The notes below the pieces were generated by a model. It saw nothing but the letters and a program-made list of their open reading frames with translations. It was not told the DNA's origin and searched no databases. Shown one piece after another: positions 17,500 to 26,499 of a DNA stretch of 64,000 bases. Source of the DNA: CAVUOA01 sp963742955. GTDB taxonomy: Bacteria > Bacteroidota > Ignavibacteria > Tepidaquicellales > OLB5. Position numbers and translations under genes: made by a program. Within the stretch, counting starts at the first letter, position 1. Every line of letters starts with the position of its first letter. The stretch is taken from positions 248,001-312,000 of the forward strand of contig CAVUOA010000012.1 of NCBI GenBank assembly GCA_963742955.1, written 5' to 3'.

Positions 17500-17672
17500 A
17501 ATTTAATATAATCGCTATCCTCGTTCCCAAGCTCCAGCCTGCCTGCTGCTGGCAGGGGAACGCATTGTTTGCCGAAACTCCGGTTTCGGCACTCGAAATG
17601 GAATTTCGAGTTACATGGGCAAGCTTAACGGCTATGCGGTGTCAGGTCTGCAGGAAGCAGTAGTGCCCAGGC

Positions 17673-17710
17673 AAAAAAGAGATTCCTTCTTTTTAAAAGA
17701 TGGAATCTCT
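17673..17710 (-). terminator. terminator of the BNR/T9SS gene
   Basis: Read on the minus strand, a stem of AGAGATTCC with GGAATCTCT is followed by six T. It lies 57 bases beyond the stop of the gene at 17767-20229. Confidence 0.8.
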
Positions 17711-17720
17711 GACCCTTTTC

Positions 17721-17762
17721 TGACTTCTGATTTCTGACTTCTAACTTCTGACTTCTGACTTC
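17721..17762. repeat. tandem heptamer array TGACTTC x6
   Basis: Six 7-base units (TGACTTC, with two single-base variants) lie head to tail between the terminator hairpin and the stop codon of the next gene, ending 5 bases from the stop. Confidence 0.8.
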
Positions 17763-17766
17763 TGAT

Positions 17767-20229
17767 CTACTTTACTATCAGCAGTTTCTTCACGGCAGTA
17801 AAATCATTTGAGGTTATTTTATAAAAATACAATCCGCTGGCAAAGTTATCGGCGTTAAATACTACTTTAAATTTACCGGGCTCTGCATTTTCATTTACAA
17901 TTGTTTTCACCTCTCTTCCAAGAACATCATATAAAACGATTTTCACATTACCTGATTTAATAATATCGAAATTAATCGTTGTTGACGGGTTAAAAGGATT
18001 GGGATAGTTCTGGTACAGCTTGTATTCTTTTGGAATTTCCGCGCTAATTCCCTGAATTCCAATCAGGTTTGTCCATCTTGCCATTTCAAGAACAGGAAGG
18101 TTCATCGACATAGTAACAGCGGAATCGTTTCCTGTGCTGTCAGGACTGGTATATGAACCGTTTCCTGAGCCTGTCCATCCCCTGAACTGGTAATACTGAC
18201 CGTTAAAGAAAAATACTCTTGAGAGTACACCGAAAGTAAATGTCTGGGCTGAATCATAGTACACATTTCCGCCAAATGTGTTTCCAACTGAAGAAGTCAG
18301 TATAAGCTTGTACTGAACTTTATAAGTTGCCGAAACAGCAATGTTGTTATTAACGTTTATGATATGAGTAGTATCGCCGTTATCAGACCAGTTTACAAAT
18401 ACATATTGATTGGCACCGACAATTTTCGGGCTGAGTGCTTGTACCGTAACATTGCTCATATTCGGAAATATAAATTCCTGTTGTGTATTATAAGTATTTC
18501 CGTTTACCCGGAAATCTGTAATTCCGTTTCGGTTAGTACCTACATCAACATACGAGCTGTTGACAAGCAAATCAACTGACCTTGTATGAACGGGTACACC
18601 ATTTGAGCCTGAACCTTTTATAATGAGCCTGTACAAATGAGGAGTTACGTTACCGATTGTTTTAACTTTTATTGTGAGAGAGTCGGGATACGAAGTAAGC
18701 GAATCTCTGTTTGGAAACGATATATTTATTGTTCCTTGTGACGGTAAGCTGTCCAGAGCTGCGGTAAATCTTGTTCCACCAATATACGGACCTTTTACAG
18801 CGGGAATTTTTACCGTAATATTTGCACTGTCATTGTTATTTAAAAAACTTGCCTGCGGGCTTGCTGTTAATCCAAAATCAGGGTAGAAACCTACATAGCT
18901 GCCTAGGCTGTTATTTCTTCCGTCCATCCAGACGGCATAAGAGGTATTTCCAATTGCAGTTATACCGATATAATCCCCAATATAATTTTCCCCTCCGGGT
19001 TGACCCACTGCCATATTATTCGGATTGAAGGCAGTATTTGAAATTGGAAAGTTTTGTGTAAAGCTTACTCCGCCGTTTGTAGAAACAGCGCCGTAAAGCA
19101 TGGTCATGATGTTGTTTGCGGGGTCAACACGTGAATCATACCAGCAAACGTACACTCTCCCGTTCCTATCAACCGAAATAGCAGGCATCCATTGGTCTGT
19201 TGTAGTTGCATCGTCATTGACTCTTATAGGCGCAGACCATGTAATACCATAATCGGTAGACCTTACCAGGTAAATGTCACATAAATCCGGTCCTGCTGGG
19301 TTACCGGCGTAAACAAGATAGACATTTCCTCTTGAAGAAGAATAACCGTTATCTACTGCCATTCTGGGAAACAGGTCAGTCCTTATGCAGTTTTTAACTG
19401 TATTTCTGCCGGCACAGGAAACACCGGGCGGTGAAGGTGATACGGCTGTTACTTGTGCTGAAAACGTTGCTCCTCCATCTGTTGAACGGTTAACCGATAA
19501 TGAGCCTCCGTTTAAACATGCGAAATAAACACTTCCTCCCTGGATGCCACCGTTGGGTCCTACCGATACGTATGCGCCCTGGGAACCGTCAATCGTAAGA
19601 GGTGATGACCAGTTTACCCCTCCGTTAGTGCTTCTGACAAATCTCATGCCCGAGCTGCCGAATTGTCTCCATCCGACATAGACATTGTTTCTGTTTGGAC
19701 CGCCTGTCTGGTCAGCAACAATCCACTCTTTGTCCGAAAGACCGGCATTTGTATTTTCTACGTTGTATGAACCAAACCATGTCATTCCGCCGTCAGTTGA
19801 TTTATTTACAACAACTCCATAGGTTACACCGTTTTGGTAAAGCTGAACATAATAAGCGTTGCCAACACTGTCATAACATACAACGGGGTCACCAAGCACT
19901 CCATAACCGGGGAAGCCGGGAGACCTTTTTGACCAGTTATAACCGTCAAGTGTGCAGTATTGATTATTAATATTAAATGCACAGATGCTGTTTAAAGGGT
20001 TTCTCGGATTTACAGCAATGTACGGCTCGCCGAAATCTGTCCCCAGATTAATGTTATCAAAACCGTTAACTGTAATAATATTGAACGGTAATGATTGCTG
20101 CTGGTTAAAGGAAAATCCGGAAGGTGGTGTTACCACTGATATAAGATTGTTATCATTTGTTTGTGAGAATGTAAGACCTGTATATAACAAAACGAATGAC
20201 AACACAATTAATGCTGTATAAGATTTCAT
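17767..20229 (-). CDS. secreted BNR-repeat (sialidase-fold) protein with T9SS tail
   Basis: The 820-residue protein has a signal peptide (cut near TFSQTN). A propeller of about 450 residues with repeated Asp-box motifs (KSTDGGMTW, RSTNGGVNW, RSTDGGATF, RSTDYGITW, VSTNGGVSF) follows, then beta-sandwich-like segments, a repeat resembling INVNNNIAVSATYKV of cell-surface proteins, and the sorting domain from YQNYPNPFNPSTTINFD. The catalytic arginine triad of true sialidases is not evident, so it is more likely a binding or structural surface protein. It ends in the sequence KKLLIVK, as usual for type A T9SS tails. The gene has its own hairpin terminator. Confidence 0.88.
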   Translation of the reverse strand: MKSYTALIVLSFVLLYTGLTFSQTNDNNLISVVTPPSGFSFNQQQSLPFNIITVNGFDNINLGTDFGEPYIAVNPRNPLNSICAFNINNQYCTLDGYNWSKRSPGFPGYGVLGDPVVCYDSVGNAYYVQLYQNGVTYGVVVNKSTDGGMTWFGSYNVENTNAGLSDKEWIVADQTGGPNRNNVYVGWRQFGSSGMRFVRSTNGGVNWSSPLTIDGSQGAYVSVGPNGGIQGGSVYFACLNGGSLSVNRSTDGGATFSAQVTAVSPSPPGVSCAGRNTVKNCIRTDLFPRMAVDNGYSSSRGNVYLVYAGNPAGPDLCDIYLVRSTDYGITWSAPIRVNDDATTTDQWMPAISVDRNGRVYVCWYDSRVDPANNIMTMLYGAVSTNGGVSFTQNFPISNTAFNPNNMAVGQPGGENYIGDYIGITAIGNTSYAVWMDGRNNSLGSYVGFYPDFGLTASPQASFLNNNDSANITVKIPAVKGPYIGGTRFTAALDSLPSQGTINISFPNRDSLTSYPDSLTIKVKTIGNVTPHLYRLIIKGSGSNGVPVHTRSVDLLVNSSYVDVGTNRNGITDFRVNGNTYNTQQEFIFPNMSNVTVQALSPKIVGANQYVFVNWSDNGDTTHIINVNNNIAVSATYKVQYKLILTSSVGNTFGGNVYYDSAQTFTFGVLSRVFFFNGQYYQFRGWTGSGNGSYTSPDSTGNDSAVTMSMNLPVLEMARWTNLIGIQGISAEIPKEYKLYQNYPNPFNPSTTINFDIIKSGNVKIVLYDVLGREVKTIVNENAEPGKFKVVFNADNFASGLYFYKITSNDFTAVKKLLIVK

Positions 20230-20309
20230 TAGTTAGGATATTAAGTTTATATTTAAATTGATTTAATTTCTGAACTTTAACCGGATACCCGGGAAAACTT
20301 CTATTATTA

Positions 20310-22061
20310 TTATTTCATCAATATCATTTTTTTCGAATCCGTAAAGCTGCCGGATACCAGTGTATAGAAATATATGCCGCTGGATAAGCCTGATGTGTTG
20401 AAATCATATTCATATGTACCCGGTTTCAATTCTGAATTAACTATTGTTCTGATTTCTTCACCCAAAACATTATATACTGTTAACCTCACTGCTTGTTTTT
20501 CAATTCCCTGAGAAAGGGGCAAATCGAATTTAATTCTTGTCGAAGGGTTAAACGGGTTCGGGAAATTTTGGTATAACTTAAATTTTCCCGGAATCTCCCC
20601 GGTATTACCGGTTATACCCGTAGTGCCGAGCACATAAAATTGAAGATTGCCTAAAGGTGCCGTAATAGGCTTACTGAAATATTTTCCGTTACCGGTCTTG
20701 GTATATATATAATAATAAACTTTTTTTCCAGATGATTGATGCGGGATAGCCGAAGACCAGTTTTGTCCGCCTGTATTGGTCATAATTAATCTGCTGTAAC
20801 CCTGAGATGTATCTGTGGTCCAGAATACACAAGCCGAATCTATACCGTATTTATTTTTTATATTAGCTGTTACAGGATAGTTGTTTACAGTATCGATTGT
20901 GTTCTGAAGCCTTGCATGGTATATCAATACAGGATTATCGGTTCCTATTTCTTTAGTAATACAATGTATTGCTCCGCTTGCGGGAATTATTGCAGTGCAG
21001 TCGAAGCCAATTACTTTGTAACCGGCCATATTCTCTCTGTAAATTCTAAGCGCTGTTGTATCCTGAGGCAGATTATATATTGGAACCAGAACGGTTCTGT
21101 TAACTATAAGTGAATTTGTATAGGTAAGGTAATCGGATGACGGGGGATAATGTCCGTTTGCATCCGGAGGCATAGGGATTCGCACAATTTTATACGGTCT
21201 GCCGTAACAATCCATATAATTATTTTGTATGTACTGAATATTTGCCTCAATCTGCGGACCGTCTGCAATACCCGGAGGGTATTGCCCAACCAGCAGTGTT
21301 TCTTCATTAAGCAGTTTCATGTGCATATCAATGTGGTGTATACCGTCATAAGGCAGAACAGTCATGCTTATTGACCTGCCAATTTGTATTCCGCAGTAAC
21401 GGTAAAGTATAGAATCGATGTGTGCAGTTGTATGCCACGGGTTTTCTATTTCAGTTAATCTTGACCTGAACGATGTTCCAAATCCGTCAACCATAAAATT
21501 CCCGCCTGTGTGAGCAAGGCTGTCTGTTCCGGAGATTGTTTGATATAAAGGTATATTCCATTTTGAAGCAAGTATACCGGGAATTATATCATCCTGCGGT
21601 CTGGGTCTGTTGTATTTGAAATCAACAAATCCAAGCGTATCGCCAGTTAATGTATATGTACACCATGGACCGTAATCTCTTGACCAAACTGAGTTAAACG
21701 ATGCAATTATATAAGATATGTTATATAAGGGTACTCCGCCGCTCTGCAAATAAGATTTAACTGAATTCGAATCAGAGCATATAATCCATACCATTCCTTC
21801 TTCCTGGGCGGCGTCTACAATTTGTCTTAAAAGAGTCTGGTATGAAGTCCATGTTAATATAATTCCGTCAAACTCTTCCCATTCGGCCATAGTTCTTACC
21901 GGGGTTGAAGGAGGAGTAAAGCTTACCTGCGGAGAAGAAACGTAATTGTTACCGATTTTCTTTTCTTCTTCGGTCATATAGTTTGGAAGACCCGTATTCT
22001 GTGCTGTAGTATATTTAAATGCAAATAAGAGTATAAATATTGATAAAGCTGTTTTTCTCAC
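20310..22061 (-). CDS. secreted peptidyl-arginine deiminase (PPAD)/agmatine deiminase-like enzyme with T9SS tail
   Basis: A signal peptide (cut near TTAQNT) precedes a guanidino-group-modifying enzyme at residues about 55-395. Catalytic residues are visible: D129 in SRDYGPW, H243 and D245 in HHIDMHMKLL, and C367 in SGAIHCIT. Their spacing is close to that of Porphyromonas gingivalis PPAD. A linker domain follows and then the T9SS tail from YQNFPNPFNPSTRIKFD. Family enzymes convert arginine side chains or agmatine to citrulline-type products. The choice between protein arginine and agmatine cannot be made from sequence, but export to the surface favours an extracellular substrate. It lies 80 bases from the BNR/T9SS gene on the same strand, possibly one transcript. 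Confidence 0.87.
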   Translation of the reverse strand: MRKTALSIFILLFAFKYTTAQNTGLPNYMTEEEKKIGNNYVSSPQVSFTPPSTPVRTMAEWEEFDGIILTWTSYQTLLRQIVDAAQEEGMVWIICSDSNSVKSYLQSGGVPLYNISYIIASFNSVWSRDYGPWCTYTLTGDTLGFVDFKYNRPRPQDDIIPGILASKWNIPLYQTISGTDSLAHTGGNFMVDGFGTSFRSRLTEIENPWHTTAHIDSILYRYCGIQIGRSISMTVLPYDGIHHIDMHMKLLNEETLLVGQYPPGIADGPQIEANIQYIQNNYMDCYGRPYKIVRIPMPPDANGHYPPSSDYLTYTNSLIVNRTVLVPIYNLPQDTTALRIYRENMAGYKVIGFDCTAIIPASGAIHCITKEIGTDNPVLIYHARLQNTIDTVNNYPVTANIKNKYGIDSACVFWTTDTSQGYSRLIMTNTGGQNWSSAIPHQSSGKKVYYYIYTKTGNGKYFSKPITAPLGNLQFYVLGTTGITGNTGEIPGKFKLYQNFPNPFNPSTRIKFDLPLSQGIEKQAVRLTVYNVLGEEIRTIVNSELKPGTYEYDFNTSGLSSGIYFYTLVSGSFTDSKKMILMK

Positions 22062-22195
22062 GTTTTAAAAAGATTATCGAATATAATAACAATTTTTGAT
22101 TATCTTTACAATCAAATTAGTTATATTATAATATCTTGAAAGTTCCTTGCATATAGTTTATTTTACTCAAAATACGACAATTATAATAAATTAAG

Positions 22196-22918
22196 ATGCA
22201 ATATGATTATATTGAAGATAACCTGATTAAACTGAAGAAGAATATAGAGAGGGTGTGCAGGTCAAGCGGCAGAAATGCAGGTGAAATTCATCTTATTGCA
22301 GTAAGCAAGACGTTTCCGGCAGAGGCTGTCTCTTCAGCGCTTGATTTTAACGTGCTCGATTTTGGTGAAAATAAAGTTCAGGAATTGGTTTATAAACATG
22401 AAGCGCTTCAAGACAGAATTTTAAACTGGCACCTGATTGGACATTTGCAGACTAATAAAGTTAAAAGCGTTGTTCCATTCGCCTATTTGGTACATAGTGT
22501 TGATAGTTTTAAGCTGGCGCTCAGAATACAAAGCGAAGCTGCAAAAATAGGCAAAACAGTTAAGTGTCTTGTTCAGGTAAATACATCCGGCGAAGAACAA
22601 AAGTCCGGATGTTCTGTACAGGAAACTTTAAAAATTGTGAAAGAAATTTCGTTGTTTGAGAATGTGAAAGTTAAGGGATTGATGACAATTGCAAAGATGA
22701 TAACAGACGATGACGGTGAAACAGGAAAGAATATTGTAAGAGAGAATTTCAAAACGTTGAAGAATTTGTTTGATGAAATAAAATCAATGAATATTCCGGG
22801 CATTGATATGAAATATCTTTCTATGGGAATGACGCAGGATTTTGATATAGCAATAGAGGAAGGTTCTAACATGCTGAGAATCGGCTCTGCTATTTTCGGG
22901 GAAAGAACTGTTCATTAA
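22196..22918 (+). CDS. yggS: YggS-family PLP homeostasis protein
   Basis: This single-domain, 240-residue TIM-barrel protein binds pyridoxal phosphate and helps control vitamin B6 and amino-acid pools. The PLP lysine is in IHLIAVSKTFPAEAV near residue 37. Other family motifs are DFGENKVQEL, WHLIGHLQTNKVK and the C-terminal LSMGMTQDFDIAIEEGSNMLRIGSAIFG. Length is normal. It begins a co-directional run reaching recA; yggS is often found beside divIVA and other cell-division genes, as here. Confidence 0.93.
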   Translation: MQYDYIEDNLIKLKKNIERVCRSSGRNAGEIHLIAVSKTFPAEAVSSALDFNVLDFGENKVQELVYKHEALQDRILNWHLIGHLQTNKVKSVVPFAYLVHSVDSFKLALRIQSEAAKIGKTVKCLVQVNTSGEEQKSGCSVQETLKIVKEISLFENVKVKGLMTIAKMITDDDGETGKNIVRENFKTLKNLFDEIKSMNIPGIDMKYLSMGMTQDFDIAIEEGSNMLRIGSAIFGERTVH

Positions 22919-22977
22919 TAAGTTTTAATAAATAATTAACCCGCCCCTGTAGGGAGGGTTGGGAGGAAATATTCAGA

Positions 22978-23565
22978 ATGAGACTATCTGCAATTGATAT
23001 AAAGAAGCAGGAGTTCAGAAAAGCGTTTAAGGGTTATGACGTTGGAGAAGTGGAAGCGTATCTTGATACTGTAGCGAACGAAATTGAAAACCTTGTAAAA
23101 GAGAACGAGTCTCTTAGAGAAAAAATCGCTTCGCTTGAAAAAGATAAAAATGACCTGACTCACGAAATAGATATATTCAGAGACAACGAAAAGACTTTCC
23201 AGAAAGCTATTGTGAAATCTCAGGACCTTGCTGAAGATGTAATAGAAAATGCCACTAAGCGCGCTGAACTGATTACAAAAGAAGCTGAAATACTTTCAAG
23301 CAAAACCAGGCTCCAGGCCCAGGAGGAAATGCTTAACCTAAGGCAGGAACTTGAAGACCTGAGGATTAAGAACGAAGCTATTATTGAAGATATTAAGAAC
23401 TACCTGATTGAAAAGCTGAATTCAATCGAAGAGTATTCTAAAAACAGAAAGATTTACAGGATGGAAGAACATAAGATTGCCGATTTTGATGATAGCCCGG
23501 CTGAGAAGGAAGAACCCGCATCTCATAATTTTGGAATCGACCTTAATATTGACGAGTCCAAATAA
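22978..23565 (+). CDS. DivIVA-domain coiled-coil protein
   Basis: The first 55 residues (MRLSAIDIKKQEFRKAFKGY with DVGEVEAYLDTVANEIE) match the lipid-binding DivIVA/GpsB domain. Long heptad-rich coiled coil follows at about 35-155 and an acidic tail at about 165-195. DivIVA proteins sit at curved membranes and organise poles or division sites; the partner here is unknown. A GGGAGGAAA site precedes the ATG. The upstream spacer holds a CCCGCCCCTGTAGGGAGGG palindrome related to the G/C repeats seen elsewhere in the window. A short AGCCGG/CCGGCT hairpin follows the gene. Confidence 0.88.
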   Translation: MRLSAIDIKKQEFRKAFKGYDVGEVEAYLDTVANEIENLVKENESLREKIASLEKDKNDLTHEIDIFRDNEKTFQKAIVKSQDLAEDVIENATKRAELITKEAEILSSKTRLQAQEEMLNLRQELEDLRIKNEAIIEDIKNYLIEKLNSIEEYSKNRKIYRMEEHKIADFDDSPAEKEEPASHNFGIDLNIDESK

Positions 23566-23647
23566 TTAGCCGGTTCGGTCGACAAAATTCCGGCTGGGTG
23601 TTGTTCTTTAATCTGTTGAATATTATTAAGATTATTTTACTAACTTC

Positions 23648-24454
23648 ATGCATTCCCATACCGAGAGGATTAATGAATCGTTATCTTTTATTAGAAAACA
23701 TACCGGAAATTTTACCCCGGATATCGGTATTATTTTAGGAACCGGGCTTGGGGGACTGGTAAGGGACGTAAATATATGTTATAAGCTTGACTACAAAAGC
23801 ATTCCGCATTTTCCTGTCTCAACTGTTGAATCACATCATGGGAACCTGATATTAGGAAACATTTCAAATCACAGCGCGGTAATAATGCAGGGCAGGTTTC
23901 ATTATTATGAAGGATATTCTTTGAATGAAGTTACTTACCCTATACATATTATGAAACAGATGGGAGTTCACACGCTTCTTGTTTCTAACGCATGCGGTGC
24001 AGTTAACCCTCTGTATAAAAGAGGTGACTTGATGATAATGCGTGACCATATTAATTTTCTTTTTGATACTCCTTTAAAATCAATCAGACAGAAATTAAGA
24101 AATTCTGTAATCTATGACAGGCAATTGGTAAAAACTGCCGGGGAGGTTGCGCTGGAAAATAAAATTCCCGTTCAAAAAGGTGTTTATTGCTCTCTGAGCG
24201 GTCCGAGTCTTGAAACAAGGTCGGAATACAGAATGGTGAGAAAAATGGGAGCCGATGTTGTAGGCATGTCAACTATACCTGAAGCGCTTCTGTCAAATTC
24301 GCATAACCTAAAGATTTTAGGTTTTTCAATTATAACAGATTTAGGCTTTCCGGATACTTTAAAACCCGCATTGATAACCGAAATACTTGAAACTGCAGCT
24401 GAAGCTGAGCCTAAGCTTACTCTTCTTATGAGAAAATTAATCGGGAAGCTTTGA
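23648..24454 (+). CDS. purine nucleoside phosphorylase, trimeric type
   Basis: This 268-residue enzyme splits purine nucleosides with phosphate in purine salvage. The phosphate loop IILGTGLGGL, the HHG motif in STVESHHGNL, QGRFHYYEGY, SNACGAVNP and SGPSLETRSE with GADVVGMSTIPE are all present. The position that is Asn in many 6-oxopurine-specific enzymes (ITN) reads ITD here, as in methylthioadenosine phosphorylases, so substrate preference may differ from inosine/guanosine enzymes. The gene is followed 44 bases later by a degenerate paralog. Confidence 0.9.
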   Translation: MHSHTERINESLSFIRKHTGNFTPDIGIILGTGLGGLVRDVNICYKLDYKSIPHFPVSTVESHHGNLILGNISNHSAVIMQGRFHYYEGYSLNEVTYPIHIMKQMGVHTLLVSNACGAVNPLYKRGDLMIMRDHINFLFDTPLKSIRQKLRNSVIYDRQLVKTAGEVALENKIPVQKGVYCSLSGPSLETRSEYRMVRKMGADVVGMSTIPEALLSNSHNLKILGFSIITDLGFPDTLKPALITEILETAAEAEPKLTLLMRKLIGKL

Positions 24455-24498
24455 AATAATTTTTGAACAAATTATTAACTGTAAAACATATTTTGAAA

Positions 24499-25326
24499 AT
24501 GACTGAACAGAAAAAAAACATTGAGGAATCGTTAAATTATATTTTATCAAAAACACCTTTTAAAAAGATTCCCTCTCTTGCAGTTTGTTCTTATAAAAAA
24601 AATACGCTGTTAAAAGATTTTGTTATTAAGAAAAAAATAAATTTTATTGATATACCTCCGCATTTAAAAGATGATAAGAAAGAAGAAGGGGAGTTTCTTT
24701 TTACAGAAATGAAAGGAACGAAAAAACAGGTAATCTTTCTTAATGGGAGGCATAATTTTTACGAAGGTTACACAATGAGAGGTGCAGCTCACCCTGTTTA
24801 TGTCTTAAAAGAAATGGGAGTTAAGACACTGCTGCTTATTGACGAAGTTGGATATCTAAACCCGAGATTTTCCGTTGGTGGTGTTTCATTTATATATGAC
24901 CATATTAATTTAATGGGTGATAATCCGTTAATTGGTGAAAATGATAACTCGCTCGGCCCCCGTTTTCCCGATATGAGCAATGCATATGATTCGGGTATTT
25001 ACAATAAAATCGAAAAATTATTAATTGATAAGAAATTTAAATTTTTTCCGTCGGTTTACCTCGGAATAACCGGACCGGAAACCGAAACTGAAGCTGAATG
25101 CAGATTTTACAGGGAAATCGGCTCTGATGTCCTTGGATATTCTCTTGTACCCGAAAATCTTGGTGCAGTTCATACAGGTCTTAAATGCGCTGCATTTGGT
25201 ATGATTTCGCGTGAACTTGTGGCAGACAGGCTTAGAGAGATTTCAATGGAAGAACAGCAGAAAAACAGGGTTAAAGCAGAGAAATATTTTGGTATGGTAT
25301 TTAAAGATATAGTAAGTATATTATGA
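24499..25326 (+). CDS. degenerate PNP-like paralog
   Basis: This protein aligns with the preceding phosphorylase along its length but has lost or altered key motifs. No GTGLG phosphate loop is visible; SNACGAVNP has become IDEVGYLNP, and the ITD/ITN site has become ISREL. It keeps NGRHNFYEGYTMRGAAHPVYVLKEMGV, DHINLMGDNPLIG and GITGPETETEAE, so the fold is probably intact. It may bind a nucleoside without cleaving it or act on another ligand. The frame opens with TTG at 24463, but the ATG at 24499 (MTEQKKNIEESL) is preferred. It is co-directional with its active-looking relative. Confidence 0.75.
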   Translation: MTEQKKNIEESLNYILSKTPFKKIPSLAVCSYKKNTLLKDFVIKKKINFIDIPPHLKDDKKEEGEFLFTEMKGTKKQVIFLNGRHNFYEGYTMRGAAHPVYVLKEMGVKTLLLIDEVGYLNPRFSVGGVSFIYDHINLMGDNPLIGENDNSLGPRFPDMSNAYDSGIYNKIEKLLIDKKFKFFPSVYLGITGPETETEAECRFYREIGSDVLGYSLVPENLGAVHTGLKCAAFGMISRELVADRLREISMEEQQKNRVKAEKYFGMVFKDIVSIL

Positions 25327-25332
25327 ATATTA

Positions 25333-25557
25333 ATGCAGTCAATCGGCAAATACCTCATTATTTTTGGAGCAATTATATTAATTGCAGGGGTAATTTTAAC
25401 TTTTTTCCCGAAGGTTAATTTTTTCGGGAGGCTGCCAGGAGATATTACCGTAAAAAGGGAGAACTTTTCCTTCTATTTCCCGATTGTGACATCCATTGTT
25501 TTAAGTATTTTACTGACATTAATTTTGTGGATTATAAATTTCTTTTTGAAAAAATAA
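25333..25557 (+). CDS. DUF2905 small membrane protein
   Basis: This 74-residue protein has two membrane helices (about 6-26 and 48-70) separated by a polar loop containing FFGRLPGDITVKRENFSFYFP, the DUF2905 signature. The function of the family is unknown. It starts 7 bases after the PNP-like gene and ends 2 bases before the next start, so it is almost certainly in the same operon. Confidence 0.88.
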   Translation: MQSIGKYLIIFGAIILIAGVILTFFPKVNFFGRLPGDITVKRENFSFYFPIVTSIVLSILLTLILWIINFFLKK

Positions 25558-25558
25558 T

Positions 25559-26458
25559 ATGGGGTTTATTTCTGATTTATTAAAGAAGCAGGCTGTAATT
25601 ATTCTTGATTCTGCAATGGGGACTGAGCTGGAAAGCAGGGGGGTGGATATTTCCCTTCCTTTGTGGAGTGCAAGGGCTTTGTTTGAAATGCCTGATACAA
25701 TACGCCAGATACATATTGATAATATAGATGCAGGCGCTGATATAATTACAACTAACACCTTCAGGACTCAGCGAAGAACATTCGAGAAAGCTGATTATAA
25801 ATACCAGGAATTTAATTATGCGGAAACTGCAAAAGTGTTAACCGAACTTGCTGTTGAACTGGCTAAAGATGCCGTGATGATAACTTCCGATGAAATCCTT
25901 GTTGCAGGATGTATAGCCCCGCTGGAGGATTCATATAAACCCGGGCTTGCACCTGATACCGATACTCTTTGTACGGAACATCATGAACATATTGTTAACC
26001 TTGTTGATTCGGGTTCAGATATATTGCTTGCTGAAACTATGAATAACGTGCGTGAAATTTCTGCTGTTTTAAACCAGCTTCATAAAACTGATAATGAATA
26101 TATAATCAGTATGATTTGCAGGAACGACAAAGAGCTTCTATCCGGTGAATCGATTAAAGATGCAGTAAATATTATTGACAAATTTTCTCCTGGTGCGATT
26201 ATGGTAAACTGCATTCATCCTTCGATTGCCGAAAGTATATTGAAGACATTGAAAAATTTTACCGATAAACCACTCGGCGTTTACGCAAATGTAGGAAAAG
26301 CTAATAAGGATAAAGACACCAAATTTGAAGTTGATATCTTACCGGGTGAATATTTTAAATATGCTTTAAAATGGAAAAGTCTGGGAGCTGTAATAATAGG
26401 CGGCTGCTGCGGCACTACCCCTGATTACATCAGAAAAATAAGTATTTTGAAAAATTAG
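25559..26458 (+). CDS. homocysteine S-methyltransferase family protein
   Basis: This 299-residue TIM-barrel enzyme belongs to the zinc-dependent family that transfers methyl groups to homocysteine to form methionine. It has ILDSAMGTELESRG near the start, DIITTNTFRTQ, and the zinc cysteines in MVNCIHP and GGCCGTTP. It lacks the cobalamin modules of MetH, so it resembles stand-alone MmuM/BhmT-like enzymes using a methylated sulfur or nitrogen donor. It follows DUF2905 by one base and precedes recA by 41 bases. Confidence 0.9.
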   Translation: MGFISDLLKKQAVIILDSAMGTELESRGVDISLPLWSARALFEMPDTIRQIHIDNIDAGADIITTNTFRTQRRTFEKADYKYQEFNYAETAKVLTELAVELAKDAVMITSDEILVAGCIAPLEDSYKPGLAPDTDTLCTEHHEHIVNLVDSGSDILLAETMNNVREISAVLNQLHKTDNEYIISMICRNDKELLSGESIKDAVNIIDKFSPGAIMVNCIHPSIAESILKTLKNFTDKPLGVYANVGKANKDKDTKFEVDILPGEYFKYALKWKSLGAVIIGGCCGTTPDYIRKISILKN

Positions 26459-26499
26459 AAATTATTATTTAAAAAAATATAAACGGAAAGGTTATAATA

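Larger units (their letters stand above)
17114..17766. other. repeat-rich intergenic region
   Basis: No gene is seen. The stretch holds two REP hairpins, two hairpin terminators, a dispersed palindrome, a GTTCCC...GGGAAC-type palindrome at about 17522-17562, a CGAAACTCCGGTTTCG inverted repeat near 17573, a REP half-site at 17639-17648 and a heptamer array. It looks like an accumulation site for short repeats between two convergent genes. Confidence 0.7.

Noticed and set aside
17767..20229. True sialidase
   Set aside because: Asp-box repeats are present but the catalytic arginine triad and nucleophile tyrosine are not evident.
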